64,000 nt of DNA, taken from the NCBI GenBank assembly GCA_031551725.1, contig JAVBNF010000001.1, positions 46,981-110,980 of the forward strand, read 5' to 3'. Position 1 is the stretch's first letter. Each line of letters begins with the position of its first letter. The notes below the pieces were generated by a model. It was given only the letters and a program-made list of their open reading frames with translations, was not told where the DNA came from and ran no database searches. The position numbers were made by a program, and so were the translations under genes. This DNA comes from JAVBNF01 sp031551725 (GTDB lineage: Bacteria; Bacteroidota; Bacteroidia; Bacteroidales; P3). Below are positions 35,087 to 44,969 of this stretch, piece after piece.

Positions 35087-35893
35087 TCACGATTTAAACG
35101 TTTTATTTATTTCTATACGTCTCCGATCAAAAAACCACCCCCATTTATTGAAATATTTTACTGCTGAAACAATGTGATATTTCAATAATTTCAGGCTTTT
35201 ATACGATCCTTTCTCATAACAATGTGTTACAATCGCCTCGGGGAAAAATGCTGTTTTTGCAAATTGATGCGTTCGTCTACACAAATCAAGATCTTCCATA
35301 TACATGAAGAAACGTTCGTCAAAACCTCCAAGCTGTATTAGAACATCCGTACGAAAAAACATGAAACAGCCGGACAAAGAAGGTACTCCAAAATATGTTT
35401 GCAAATAATCTAACCCCCTTAATTCATATCGCTCTTTCCTTTGCTTAGCTTTCGGCAAAAAAGAGAAGAAACGTCGAAAAATCAAGTCCACCGGCGTTGG
35501 CAGCATTTTACACAAATACTGTGTTTCCCCATCAGGATAAATAATTTTCGGCATAACCAACCCTATTTCCTGATGGACATCCATAAATGATTTTAATTTT
35601 TCAATTGTTCCTTCTTCGAAGCAGATATCCGGATTCAAAATCAGATGATAGTTGGATCCAGATTCAATTGCTCTTTTGATTGCAATATTATGTGCCGCAC
35701 CAAAACCAACATTTCCTTGTCCATGGATGTATATTGTTTTGGATGATAATTCAGCTATAAAATTACGCATGGCATCACTGGAACTATTATCAACAATGTA
35801 TAATTTGCTTACAATGCTATTATCAACAGCTTTTGTAATAGTTTCTATTTCTTCTTTGGTGCTATTGAATATTACAATAGATGCGGATATCAT
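35087..35893 (-). CDS. Glycosyltransferase family 2 (rhamnosyltransferase-like)
   Basis: A 268-residue GT-A enzyme, start at ATG 35893 (a TTG 12 bases upstream is in frame but the ATG gives ISASIVIFNST, the usual GT2 opening). DNSSSDAMRNFI, the N(P)DI metal-binding motif NPDICFEEGTI, and the acceptor-site FFMYMEDLDLCRRTHQFAK are visible, as in rhamnosyl- and fucosyltransferases of O-antigen loci. The start overlaps the upstream GT4 stop by 4 bases, so translation is coupled. Confidence 0.88.
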   Translation of the reverse strand: MISASIVIFNSTKEEIETITKAVDNSIVSKLYIVDNSSSDAMRNFIAELSSKTIYIHGQGNVGFGAAHNIAIKRAIESGSNYHLILNPDICFEEGTIEKLKSFMDVHQEIGLVMPKIIYPDGETQYLCKMLPTPVDLIFRRFFSFLPKAKQRKERYELRGLDYLQTYFGVPSLSGCFMFFRTDVLIQLGGFDERFFMYMEDLDLCRRTHQFAKTAFFPEAIVTHCYEKGSYKSLKLLKYHIVSAVKYFNKWGWFFDRRRIEINKTFKS

Positions 35894-37008
35894 TTTGTTG
35901 AACAATTTTTATATAATATTATCGTTTCTTGTGATGTATTTGCCCAGGTATATTTAGCTGCTTGTTTACATGCTAGATTCGAAAGAGCATTTCTAAATTC
36001 TGTATCTTTTGCTAACTTTAGTATATTGTCTGCAATTTGGTCTGTGTTCATTGGATCTACCAGCAGTGCTGCATTACCCGCCACTTCAGGCATCGACGAA
36101 ACATTACTTGTGATTACGGCTTTACTTTCATTCAATGCCTCTAATACTGGAAGACCAAATCCTTCATATAGAGAAATGTATGCAAAAATAAAACATTCTT
36201 TTAATAATGCGATCTTTTCTTCTTCGATTACAAAACCTGTAAAAATAACTCGATTTTTGAGCGTTAATTCATTAACTTTTTCAAAGATTGATTCATAGTA
36301 CCACCCCTTTTTCCCAACAATAACTAAATCGCAATCAATACGTTGTTCTATTTTTGCATAAGCATCTATCAACCGTTCTATATTTTTTCTGGGCTCAAGT
36401 GTGCCAATAAAGAGCACATATGGTTTAGAGAGCTCAAATTTTGTTTTTATATCTTTAATTTTCGCAAATGCAGGATGATGATCCACAGCCAAAGGGATGA
36501 CAGATATCTCGGATTTTGCTTTTGGAAAAAATCGTATTAAATCATTTGCTGTTGATTGTGAAACACAAACTAAATAATTTTTCGTTTTAGTAGCCAGCCC
36601 TATAAACCAACGAAAGTAATACCTTTTTGTAGTTGTATGTAATTCCGGATATATAAAAAATGTGAGATCGTGTATAGTTATAACACGTTTTGCCCCCAAT
36701 TTAATGAGTGGAAATGAATAATGTAATGAGTGAATAACATCAACGTGGTATTTGGCAATGAGAAACGGAATATAAATTTGTTCCAACAAAAAACGAAAAA
36801 AAAATCGACGGAAAAATTTAGATTTTATTTTACAAGTCTTAACCGATGAGCCACAGAGTTCTATTAATTCGTTATCATCATCTTGTATTATAGCTATATA
36901 TTCATTTTCCCCTGTATGTTGGGCTATATATCCAAGTAAATGTCGACCGTATACACCTACTCCCACTTTTTTTAATGGAATTTGAGAAAAATCTATTAGT
37001 ACTTTCAT
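35890..37008 (-). CDS. Glycosyltransferase family 4
   Basis: A 372-residue GT-B enzyme. The N-terminal domain begins MKVLIDFSQIPLKKVGVGVYGRHLL. The C-terminal donor domain contains VLFIGTLEPRKNIERLIDAYAKI and the EX7E segment YEGFGLPVLEALNESKAVIT, both typical of retaining GT4 mannosyl- or galactosyltransferases. The donor sugar is unknown. A 193-base spacer without recognisable features separates it from the Wzy-like gene. Confidence 0.9.
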   Translation of the reverse strand: MKVLIDFSQIPLKKVGVGVYGRHLLGYIAQHTGENEYIAIIQDDDNELIELCGSSVKTCKIKSKFFRRFFFRFLLEQIYIPFLIAKYHVDVIHSLHYSFPLIKLGAKRVITIHDLTFFIYPELHTTTKRYYFRWFIGLATKTKNYLVCVSQSTANDLIRFFPKAKSEISVIPLAVDHHPAFAKIKDIKTKFELSKPYVLFIGTLEPRKNIERLIDAYAKIEQRIDCDLVIVGKKGWYYESIFEKVNELTLKNRVIFTGFVIEEEKIALLKECFIFAYISLYEGFGLPVLEALNESKAVITSNVSSMPEVAGNAALLVDPMNTDQIADNILKLAKDTEFRNALSNLACKQAAKYTWANTSQETIILYKNCSTK

Positions 37009-37201
37009 TCTTTTACTTTTTATTTCCTATTTTACAATATTACAATATAGTTTTTTCTAAATCTTCTTCCCTAATTGACTTATATTAAAATTTTCCTCTG
37101 TTCTTTTTTAACAAAATATTGAACAACTAGTCCCAAGAAATAGACTCTCCTTTTAAATTAATTATCAATATTTTAAATAGCAGCTGAAAGAATCCCTCAT
37201 T

Positions 37202-38491
37202 TCAGTTGCTGGTTGAACTAAATCCTACTATTTTTACAATCCCAACGATAAATGTAAGCAAACATAACAATACTATCGCATTCAACATAGTATCAAAAAG
37301 ACTATTCACCCCCACAGAGGGGTCTCCAACAAAAGTAAGCATATTAAAATAAGCATAATAACAGAAAATAGATGTAACAATCCCTTGAGGCAATACTTTT
37401 GTCAGCTTAAATGCCATAAATGAACAAAAAAAACCAACCAAAAAAGAAAAAAGAAGTCCCCATTTGCCGAACATTACATAACCCAATATAGGCGGTCTCG
37501 CATTAGGCCCCAGCATAATGCCTTGTTTAGATGGAGTCAGTGCCCATGAAAGTTGTGCTCCTATGGCGGGTTTCACTTCTGAATAATCCACCATCCTCAA
37601 TGGCCCTAATATGCCACTAAAAAAATAGTCCCCCCATGGCGATACATCTACCTCGCCAATCTTATCTTTAGGATATGCCATCCAATAACCATCTCCACAA
37701 GCGACTATCCTTGTAACCAACGAATTAAATGACCCTATCAACCCATTTTTAGAGGAAAAGGAAAATATAACAAGTGCTCCAGCCATCCCAAGAACTATAA
37801 GTCTTTTCATTATTTTTTTATTCGGCATCTCTTTTTCACAAAAATATAGATACCCAAAATAACCAAAAGCCAAAGAAAGCACACTTGATCGACTTCCCGA
37901 TAAAATGGAAAAAACAATAATCACAAAAAAAACAAAAACAGCAAGGGTTTTTAGTATTTTTTTATTAGCCGATTTATTAAAAAGAAGATAAAAACTATAC
38001 AATATGCAATATGTTGCAAAAAAAGGGTTCAAGCGACCCAGCGCCCCCAATCCTCCACTATCATAATAGACTTCTAATCGGCTTTTCATAAATGCAGGAA
38101 TGCCCAGTTTGGAGTATGTTATCAATGTAAAAGAAGTCAGCAAAAAAAAGCTCAGCAAATATATAATAAATCCAAGCTCTTTTTCATTAGTCAACTTACG
38201 ATTCGAAACGCTTAGCTTAAACCGCTTGGCCAATAAAAAACCTATCCAAAAAATGGTTTCTGCAATACAAAAATAAACAAAATGAAACGTTGGTATTTTC
38301 TGCATCAAAAATAAGAATACAGGTATCACATTTGCAAAAAAAGACATTACCAACACCATTGTTAAGGGGTCTATTAAGCTAACAAATAGTTTCCTGAAAA
38401 TATAAATAAAAAAAGGTAATACAATCAGCATGGAAAGTACATACATGCCCCAATTGTCATATAAAAGCTGAAAGAAATCATCAAATTTCAT
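37202..38491 (-). CDS. Wzy-like oligosaccharide repeat-unit polymerase
   Basis: A 429-residue protein with about ten to twelve hydrophobic helices, and loops containing charged and aromatic residues (KSRLEVYYDSGGLGALGRLNPFFATY, then YSEVKPAIGAQLSWALTPSKQGIMLGPNARPPILG). This layout fits Wzy-type O-antigen polymerases, which are poorly conserved in sequence; no specific family motif is certain. Position next to GTs and upstream of a ligase-like gene supports the role. Start ATG overlaps nothing; upstream GT ends 2 bases away. Confidence 0.75.
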   Translation of the reverse strand: MKFDDFFQLLYDNWGMYVLSMLIVLPFFIYIFRKLFVSLIDPLTMVLVMSFFANVIPVFLFLMQKIPTFHFVYFCIAETIFWIGFLLAKRFKLSVSNRKLTNEKELGFIIYLLSFFLLTSFTLITYSKLGIPAFMKSRLEVYYDSGGLGALGRLNPFFATYCILYSFYLLFNKSANKKILKTLAVFVFFVIIVFSILSGSRSSVLSLAFGYFGYLYFCEKEMPNKKIMKRLIVLGMAGALVIFSFSSKNGLIGSFNSLVTRIVACGDGYWMAYPKDKIGEVDVSPWGDYFFSGILGPLRMVDYSEVKPAIGAQLSWALTPSKQGIMLGPNARPPILGYVMFGKWGLLFSFLVGFFCSFMAFKLTKVLPQGIVTSIFCYYAYFNMLTFVGDPSVGVNSLFDTMLNAIVLLCLLTFIVGIVKIVGFSSTSN

Positions 38492-38493
38492 CT

Positions 38494-39315
38494 CTATATC
38501 TCCCTTTTAATCCACCAATACGCGTATTCAACCTTTTTGCGAACAAGTGCTGTTTTTATTCCGTGAAGAAACGCATAAAATAAAAAGAACACCCTATCTA
38601 CAAAATTGGGGGAGAATATAATATACATGGCTTTCATGTGTTCTTTATAAACTTTCAAATACTGCTCATGATTTGTGTTGGTTTTATAAAATGTTAAATC
38701 ATGATCTATTCTACTATTTGACACAACAATATCAAATGCATGTTTCCTACAAAACAAGAACAAAAAAGTGTCTGTTCCATAACTTTTAAGTCCTTTGGGG
38801 AATAAAAAAGCATTTTTGATCATTCTCTTTACGGGAATTGTAACACCGCTATTTACTGCTGTTAAAAGTCGCAAAGGGGGTATTTTGTCTGTTTCCCATC
38901 CAAACCATTTCCACTGATACGCCGGGCTAATTCGTTTGTTATTGAAAAAAATCCGCGGAACAATAACAGCATCCGGGTGTTCTTGTATTGTTATTTGTAA
39001 TTGGGTCACAAAATCATCCGCCAAACACGAATCGTGATCCAAAAGTGTGAGGTAATTTCTCTCTTCTTGTCCGGCCTGCAAAATATTTTGCTCATATACT
39101 TCAGACAAAGGAAGATTTTCAGGGCAAGAGATATAAGAAAAAGAAGAGGTGTATTGAGATAAAAAGGGTTTATTTTCTGCCTGAAAAACAGGAGAATTAT
39201 CCCAGACAACAAGATGCTGTTCTGCTATCTGGGGTAAAAGTGTTCGAAGCGTATCGCTTTCCGAACATTTCTTTTTATACAATACGACTAAGAAAACAAT
39301 CTTTTGATTCGGCAT
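38494..39315 (-). CDS. Glycosyltransferase family 2
   Basis: A 273-residue GT-A protein. It opens KIVFLVVLYKKKCSESDTLRTLLPQ, contains the metal-binding region LTLLDHDSCLADDFV (DxD-like), VIVPRIFFNN, and ends with a helical hairpin RVFFLFYAFLHGIKTALVR. Substrate unknown. Its first 28 bases overlap the end of the neighbouring GT2 gene at 39288-40028. Confidence 0.85.
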   Translation of the reverse strand: MPNQKIVFLVVLYKKKCSESDTLRTLLPQIAEQHLVVWDNSPVFQAENKPFLSQYTSSFSYISCPENLPLSEVYEQNILQAGQEERNYLTLLDHDSCLADDFVTQLQITIQEHPDAVIVPRIFFNNKRISPAYQWKWFGWETDKIPPLRLLTAVNSGVTIPVKRMIKNAFLFPKGLKSYGTDTFLFLFCRKHAFDIVVSNSRIDHDLTFYKTNTNHEQYLKVYKEHMKAMYIIFSPNFVDRVFFLFYAFLHGIKTALVRKKVEYAYWWIKREI

Positions 39316-40028
39316 ACAAAACCTTTATATTTGAAATATAGAATGGACAATACACGATAAAATATTCCATAATTATCTTGAATTACAGAAAATACTTCTT
39401 CTGCTACTCTTTTATCATTAGAAACCCCATCTAACGAATGTAAAGCGATGATTTCTTTTCCAAAAATAACATCTGCTTTTTGTTTAAATAGCTTTAAATT
39501 TAAATCAAAATCAGCAAACACTTTAAATTTTTCATTATAGAAAACATCAAGCTCCCGCCTGTAAAATAAGCCTTGATGAGGAAGAGTGTTGTGAGTCTTA
39601 ATTTGCCAATTAAATTGAGGGTGAAAAATCGTTCCGCTTGATAGCTCCACAGGAAAAGCGATCAAATCAGCATCTCCATTTTTTTTAATAATATCGAAAA
39701 ATGGTTTAATATCTCGCAAGAAATCGCCTTCATTAATAAATAAAAGCCAATCTCCAGCAGCCATTTTTATTCCCTTGTTCATTGCATTGTAAATTCCTTC
39801 ATCTGTTTCACTTATCCAACGAAAAGAAATATTCGGAAATTCTCCCGCGTTGCAACGCGCATCATATTGTTTGATCAAATCAACCGTTCCATCAATGCTT
39901 GCTCCGTCAATAACAAGATATTCAATATTATCACAAGACTGATGAAAGATGCTAAGCATTGTTGCTTCCAATGCACAAACTCCATTGTAAACAACTGTGA
40001 TAATGCTTATTTTAGGTGTCTTATTCAT
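39288..40028 (-). CDS. Glycosyltransferase family 2 (WcaA-like)
   Basis: A 246-residue GT-A protein starting at the ATG at 40028; 12 further codons upstream are open but the GT2 opening PKISIITVVYNGVCALEATMLSI follows this start. YLVIDGASIDGTVDLIKQYD, the RWISETDEGIYNAMNKGIKMAAGDWLLFINEGD block and the missing long C-terminus fit small O-antigen GT2 enzymes similar to colanic-acid transferases. It overlaps the upstream GT4 gene by 8 bases. Confidence 0.88.
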   Translation of the reverse strand: MNKTPKISIITVVYNGVCALEATMLSIFHQSCDNIEYLVIDGASIDGTVDLIKQYDARCNAGEFPNISFRWISETDEGIYNAMNKGIKMAAGDWLLFINEGDFLRDIKPFFDIIKKNGDADLIAFPVELSSGTIFHPQFNWQIKTHNTLPHQGLFYRRELDVFYNEKFKVFADFDLNLKLFKQKADVIFGKEIIALHSLDGVSNDKRVAEEVFSVIQDNYGIFYRVLSILYFKYKGFVCRIKRLFS

Positions 40029-41139
40029 ATAGCGATTTATAACATAATCCTCTATATATAGCACATGTTTCTTCAGCCATCTTCTTCCAAGAGAACTTTT
40101 GCATTTGTAAATAACCTTCTTCTATTTTTTCTGTTCTATATTTCTCAGAATTTAGTATTCGAGACACAGCATCCACCATTGAATCGACATTTTTAGGGTC
40201 AAAAAACACTCCTGCACTTCCTGCAACTTCAGGGAATGAACTTGCATCACTTAATGCAATCGGGCATCCGCAAGCAAATGATTCTAAAACAGGAATTCCA
40301 AAACCCTCGTATTCTGAAGGGAAAACAAATAAAGCTGCTTTGCTATAAAGTTCTTTCATTTGCTGGTCATTTACAAAAAGATGTTGGACAGAATCTAACA
40401 CATGTAATTTTCTTAATAATACGGTTTCTGTTTCAGACAGCAAAGGACCGGTACAAATCAAATGCAAATCTTTATCCCTAGCATGCAATACGGCGAATGC
40501 TTCGGCAAATCGACTAAAGTTCTTGTATCCATCCCGCTGCCCTGTAAACAATATATATCTATCAGGTAGATGTAGTTCGTGCATTATTTTATTATTCCTA
40601 TTCTCAAAACTTTGCCCCAAATGGGTAACCTCAATCTTACATGGGTCAACTTGAAAAATATCAATCAAATCTTTTTTCGTATTTTGGCTGACTGCGATTA
40701 TCTTGCTCGCCTTTTCACACAAAAATCGTTTATTCTTTGAAGTTGTAGAATCATTCTTAAAAAGATCTGTGTGAGCATATTTCTCATGAATCATATCATG
40801 TACAGTCAAAACAAAAGGAGTATTTCCAATATGTTTCAAAAATGATGTATCGTAATATGTCGGATGTACAACATTGTATTCTTTTTTCTTCGCGGCATTG
40901 AAAAAAGCAATATTATTCATCATCTTCATAATCCTTATTTTACCTCGAAAATCTGTTTGCGGAAAAAAGGTGCAATATCTCAACGAGTCTTCGTAGGGAA
41001 TATATTGATTATTTGACAAATTAAGAGGCAATTTGTGGGTAAAGTCTTGATCTAGATTTTGTATCAACTCCGAAAAATAACGTGATATCCCTCCAAATTT
41101 TTGCCATGTGAAAATTTGATTATCATATAATACCATCAT
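40021..41139 (-). CDS. Glycosyltransferase family 4
   Basis: A 372-residue GT-B enzyme. N-terminus MMVLYDNQIFTWQKFGGISRYFSELIQNL has the acceptor-site pattern of GT4; TVHDMIHEKY and ASKIIAVSQNTKKDLID are typical, and the donor domain shows RYILFTGQRDGYKNFSRFAEAF and SEYEGFGIPVLESFACGCPIALSDASSFPEVAGSAG. Donor unknown. It has two ATG codons at the start (41139, 41136). Confidence 0.9.
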   Translation of the reverse strand: MMVLYDNQIFTWQKFGGISRYFSELIQNLDQDFTHKLPLNLSNNQYIPYEDSLRYCTFFPQTDFRGKIRIMKMMNNIAFFNAAKKKEYNVVHPTYYDTSFLKHIGNTPFVLTVHDMIHEKYAHTDLFKNDSTTSKNKRFLCEKASKIIAVSQNTKKDLIDIFQVDPCKIEVTHLGQSFENRNNKIMHELHLPDRYILFTGQRDGYKNFSRFAEAFAVLHARDKDLHLICTGPLLSETETVLLRKLHVLDSVQHLFVNDQQMKELYSKAALFVFPSEYEGFGIPVLESFACGCPIALSDASSFPEVAGSAGVFFDPKNVDSMVDAVSRILNSEKYRTEKIEEGYLQMQKFSWKKMAEETCAIYRGLCYKSLYE

Positions 41140-41142
41140 TCG

Positions 41143-42090
41143 CTACTTCCCCCTAATCACGTTATACAACCGTCTCAACCCTGGTATTAAAGCAATGCGT
41201 TTTCTTATATTTCTTTTAATTTTTAAATACCTACGCCTAATAGTCCCTCGAAAAGGGAAATCTGCGGCATCTACTAATTTTTTCTCTATATCCAGCGATA
41301 TCTCAGTATTGTCATTAAATATTAATTGTTCCCCCGAATACATTGGTTGAATGCTGTACTCCGATAATATTCCACAATGCATTCCAGAACCATCATTCCC
41401 ATGGTTCTGCACCAAAGATTCTTTCGGAAATACATTAACCATGTTATTTTTCAAACAATGAAACTCCATAAGCGCATCACCGTACACATTCCCGTTAAGA
41501 CGATTATCCTCCATAAGATTGAGCCAACAAACCGACATGCGTCCGATTGCCTTTTTTTTATACAACTCAAAATCTTTGGGATACCAATCCACTTTTAGAT
41601 ATTTATCCTTCCAAACCCCAAATCCCCATGCTGATATTTGCGTACTCGCAAACACGTCTGCTTTATACCTTTTCGGCATTTTAAAAGGATGTTTATATCC
41701 ACAGACAGCAAATACACGTGGATTGTTTTGATAGTAATTGAGACCTCCGTTTATGAATTCAAGAAAATTAACAGAGAAAACATTGTCATCTTCTGTATAA
41801 ATCATTGTATCATACTCCGAAAAAATTCTTTGTATGGCTTGTTCAAAAGCTCCAAGTGCTCCTAAGTTTTTTTCATAAGCCAACACTTCGACTTTTGAAA
41901 AACCTTTAATTGTTTGACAATAATTGCGGATATCTTCAACAGCCTGCCTGTCTTTTTCCGTTTTAGGAGCGTCAGAAGCAATAAACAATGGGCTTTTATC
42001 AGCCATCCGACATTTTGCCAACGATTCCACACAATTAACAAAGTGTGTTTTTCGAGTGTATACCTGAATTAAAATAGGAGCACAATTCAT
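41143..42090 (-). CDS. GT-A-fold glycosyltransferase (GNT-I/GT2-like)
   Basis: A 315-residue protein. It opens APILIQVYTRKTHFVNCVESLAKC, with a nucleotide-site acidic motif YTEDDNVFSVNFLEFINGGL near residue 97 and CGYKHPFKMPKRYK, AWGFGVWKDKY later. The pattern resembles N-acetylglucosaminyltransferase I-like and related bacterial enzymes. The C-terminus is basic (RRRYLKIKRNIRKRI), suggesting membrane association. Acceptor unknown. Confidence 0.75.
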   Translation of the reverse strand: MNCAPILIQVYTRKTHFVNCVESLAKCRMADKSPLFIASDAPKTEKDRQAVEDIRNYCQTIKGFSKVEVLAYEKNLGALGAFEQAIQRIFSEYDTMIYTEDDNVFSVNFLEFINGGLNYYQNNPRVFAVCGYKHPFKMPKRYKADVFASTQISAWGFGVWKDKYLKVDWYPKDFELYKKKAIGRMSVCWLNLMEDNRLNGNVYGDALMEFHCLKNNMVNVFPKESLVQNHGNDGSGMHCGILSEYSIQPMYSGEQLIFNDNTEISLDIEKKLVDAADFPFRGTIRRRYLKIKRNIRKRIALIPGLRRLYNVIRGK

Positions 42091-42094
42091 AAAT

Positions 42095-43555
42095 CTATTT
42101 TTTATTTATCTTTAATAGCTCGCCTGTGTAACGGGATATTATCGCGTATATATCTAACCACTCTTGCATTCTAATCAGAGATGCAATTCCAATATAACAC
42201 AAGACACCAACACTAAGTCCTACAAGCAATGTTAAAACATCCGATAATCCTATTTTTGTTAAGAAATATACAATACCCCCCATGCAAATGGACAACAAAA
42301 GCGAAGGCAATACAATTTTGAGCTGTGTAATTAAATTAATTTTAAGGATTTTCTTTGTATAATAAACATTCACATATAAACACAATATTGAACTAACCAC
42401 TAATCCCACACACATGCTTATTACACCAAAAGGAACTGTTACAACAAGCGTGATAACACCTATTACTTTCTTTATAATTTCCAACCTCAAAAATAAATCA
42501 GATCTCCCTTTTGCTTGTAATATGGTTAAATTAAGCCCGTGAACAGGATACCACAAGTAAGAAATGCATAATATCTGCAGTAACATTACGACTCCCATCC
42601 ATTTTTCTGTTAAGAATAAATGAATAAAAGGCTCGGAAAGAGCAGCGAGACCTATCATTAACGGAAAAATTATGAAAACTGATATACGTAAAAATTTATA
42701 AAACACATTTTTCAATTGCTCATCATCGTGTTGCACGTCACACATTACAGGATAAGCAACCCGCCCTATAATCATAGATAGATTCGACGAAGGAAACTGT
42801 GCAAACTGATCTGCTCTGGAATAATATCCCAACTCTTGTACTGTAAATTTTTTCCCAATAACCAATGTATATAAATTTCTAAAAATGGTCTCTAGCAAAC
42901 CAGATAACAATAATTTAGATCCAAATGAAAATAATCGTTTAAAAGAATTTACCGAAAATGTCCATAATGGCCACCATTTCGATAATATCCATAACAACAA
43001 TGTTCCAATTCCATTATATAGCAAACTTTGAAACACCAATGCCCAAACACCATAACCACTATACGCCATCCAAACGCCAATAGCCCCACTAATGATTACT
43101 GCAGTGAAAGATGCTTTGGCTTGTGTTCTGAAATCAATAAGAACGGTGAGTTTTGCCCGTGGTACAACCCCAAAAGCATTAATCAACAAATTGAGCGCAA
43201 CAACTTTGGTAACCGGAACCAGAATGGGAGTGTTGTAAAATCCGGCTATCCATGGGGCAGAAAAGAACAGCGCAAAAAATAAAACAACGCTGATAACAAT
43301 ATTAAAATAAAATACCGTTGCATAATCCACTTCCGAACGGTCGTTTTTCTGAACCAATGCCGATGAAAAGCCACTGTCAATAAATGTTTGGAAAACGGCC
43401 AGAAAAATAGCAAGCATGGCTATAACCCCATAGTCTTCAGGCATCAAAATACGCGCCATGATGACCTGGATTACGAACTGGATACCCTGAACAGAGAACC
43501 GCTCAATGCTGCTCCAGGCAACTCCACTTATGGTTTTATGTTTGAGAGAGGACAT
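42095..43555 (-). CDS. wzx: Wzx-type polysaccharide flippase (MOP superfamily)
   Basis: A 486-residue membrane protein with about fourteen hydrophobic segments. It opens KHKTISGVAWSSIERFSVQGIQFVIQVIMARILMPEDYGVIAM, the characteristic polysaccharide-transport start, and continues FIDSGFSSALVQKNDRSEVDYATVFYFNI. It should flip undecaprenyl-linked repeat units to the periplasm. The ATG at 43555 shares an A with the GNAT stop (TAATG), indicating coupled translation. Confidence 0.9.
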   Translation of the reverse strand: MSSLKHKTISGVAWSSIERFSVQGIQFVIQVIMARILMPEDYGVIAMLAIFLAVFQTFIDSGFSSALVQKNDRSEVDYATVFYFNIVISVVLFFALFFSAPWIAGFYNTPILVPVTKVVALNLLINAFGVVPRAKLTVLIDFRTQAKASFTAVIISGAIGVWMAYSGYGVWALVFQSLLYNGIGTLLLWILSKWWPLWTFSVNSFKRLFSFGSKLLLSGLLETIFRNLYTLVIGKKFTVQELGYYSRADQFAQFPSSNLSMIIGRVAYPVMCDVQHDDEQLKNVFYKFLRISVFIIFPLMIGLAALSEPFIHLFLTEKWMGVVMLLQILCISYLWYPVHGLNLTILQAKGRSDLFLRLEIIKKVIGVITLVVTVPFGVISMCVGLVVSSILCLYVNVYYTKKILKINLITQLKIVLPSLLLSICMGGIVYFLTKIGLSDVLTLLVGLSVGVLCYIGIASLIRMQEWLDIYAIISRYTGELLKINKK

Positions 43556-44022
43556 TATAAAATACGTTCCATATATATATAATCGTCAACATTTTCTTTT
43601 TCTTCAAAACCAAACTTTTTGTATAACTGCCGTGCAGCCTTATTTTGCTTGTTAACCGACAAATAAATTTTTTTCAAATTTAACTGTTCGCGTGCATAAT
43701 CCAGCAATAGTGTAGTTGCTTGTGAAGCAACACCTTTCCCCCAATAAGTTTTGTCGCCTATAAAAATATGATATTCGGCCGCGTTATTTTTTATATCTGT
43801 CAACTGAATATTGCCAACATATTTCTGCTCATCATCAACACAAATAGCAAACCGTTTTTCATCAACATTAGAGATGACTTGTGCAATCCAAGCCTTTTCA
43901 ATTTCTTTGGTAACATGATTACTCCACTTTCGACCCGTTAATTTCCAAACATCAGGGTCATTTCTCCATTGCCATGAAATCTCTGCATCCGCTATTTTTA
44001 GCTCTCTAATAATGACATTCAT
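43555..44022 (-). CDS. GNAT-family N-acetyltransferase (RimL-like)
   Basis: A 155-residue enzyme. The acetyl-CoA-binding segment is IGDKTYWGKGVASQATTLLLDYA (about residues 88-110), with IREL...SWQWRNDPDV at the N-terminus and NKAARQLYKKFGFEE before the end. In this setting it probably acetylates an amino sugar made by the aminotransferase at 45685-46803, by analogy to other O-antigen loci. It overlaps both neighbours by a few bases. Confidence 0.85.
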   Translation of the reverse strand: MNVIIRELKIADAEISWQWRNDPDVWKLTGRKWSNHVTKEIEKAWIAQVISNVDEKRFAICVDDEQKYVGNIQLTDIKNNAAEYHIFIGDKTYWGKGVASQATTLLLDYAREQLNLKKIYLSVNKQNKAARQLYKKFGFEEKENVDDYIYMERIL

Positions 44023-44969
44023 CGTGTTATGATTTCTATAATTTTCATCATCTCTTTTTTGCTATATCTTTGATCAACCGGCAACGGGATAATTTCTTGT
44101 GCTAAGCTGTACTCTAATTGATCAGCATTACACCATTCCAAAACATTGGGCCAGTATTTAGCTACAAAAACTTTATGGCTAATCAACCGTTCCCTGAGCT
44201 GCAGGTCTTTAATTCTGAAAGGATAAACCATGGGAACTATATCATCAGCAATATCAATGGTTAATAAATTATCTTTACCTAATATACCATGCAAGTAATT
44301 AAAGTTTTTTATTCGTTGTTCCTTTGCTGTCTCATAATCAATACTCTTCAAAATGGCCGAAGTTAGATTAGACATTTCTTTTATTGGTTCGCCTGTCAAT
44401 ACATGATCATTTGCAGAGAAATCGGCATATCCTGCTTCAGCACCAATATCAAGTCGTTTCAACAAATGTGACATTCTTTCGAATGAAATATCTTTTGGAA
44501 ACTCCATATCCAATAGTTTATCGGTATATAGATATGCACCATCTGCAACTCCAAAAAACTTGCGTGCAGAGTAAAATGTATCTACATTAAGTGTTGCTGG
44601 CGCATAAAATGCTTGACTGTTATCAATAATAATATTTTTATAATTATTGGAAACATTCTCCACTGTACTTTGCTTTATGCCAAAATAATTGGTATATAAA
44701 AAACATTCGTTGGGTCCTATAATTTTATTGAATAATGGCTCTAACTGTTCATCTATAGCATAAAACTCATATTCGAGACCTAATCGTTTTATGGGTTCAA
44801 TAATCACTTCACAAGTGTAAAAAGGAATATAAATTTTCCGGTATTTTCTAACACGCAAAATATATTCCAAACAACAACGGGCAGTATTTAGCCTTAATGC
44901 ATTTTCATGAAAATGCTTTTTGCTATTATTCAGTTCCAATCCGAAATATCCGCCGATCGCTGTTTCCAC
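44019..44969 (-). CDS. Divergent PLP-dependent aminotransferase-like protein
   Basis: A 316-residue protein that resembles DegT/DnrJ sugar aminotransferases only loosely. The segment IIIDNSQAFYAPATLNVDTFYSARKFFGVADGAYLYTD (about 135-172) looks like their D.AH...(S/F)SxxKxxxxGxGG region, with K near residue 157 as candidate PLP lysine. The C-terminal domain is short. Start is a GTG at 44969 overlapping the WbqC stop (TAGTG), so translation is coupled. The activity may be lost or new. No family is named with certainty. Confidence 0.7.
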   Translation of the reverse strand: METAIGGYFGLELNNSKKHFHENALRLNTARCCLEYILRVRKYRKIYIPFYTCEVIIEPIKRLGLEYEFYAIDEQLEPLFNKIIGPNECFLYTNYFGIKQSTVENVSNNYKNIIIDNSQAFYAPATLNVDTFYSARKFFGVADGAYLYTDKLLDMEFPKDISFERMSHLLKRLDIGAEAGYADFSANDHVLTGEPIKEMSNLTSAILKSIDYETAKEQRIKNFNYLHGILGKDNLLTIDIADDIVPMVYPFRIKDLQLRERLISHKVFVAKYWPNVLEWCNADQLEYSLAQEIIPLPVDQRYSKKEMMKIIEIITR

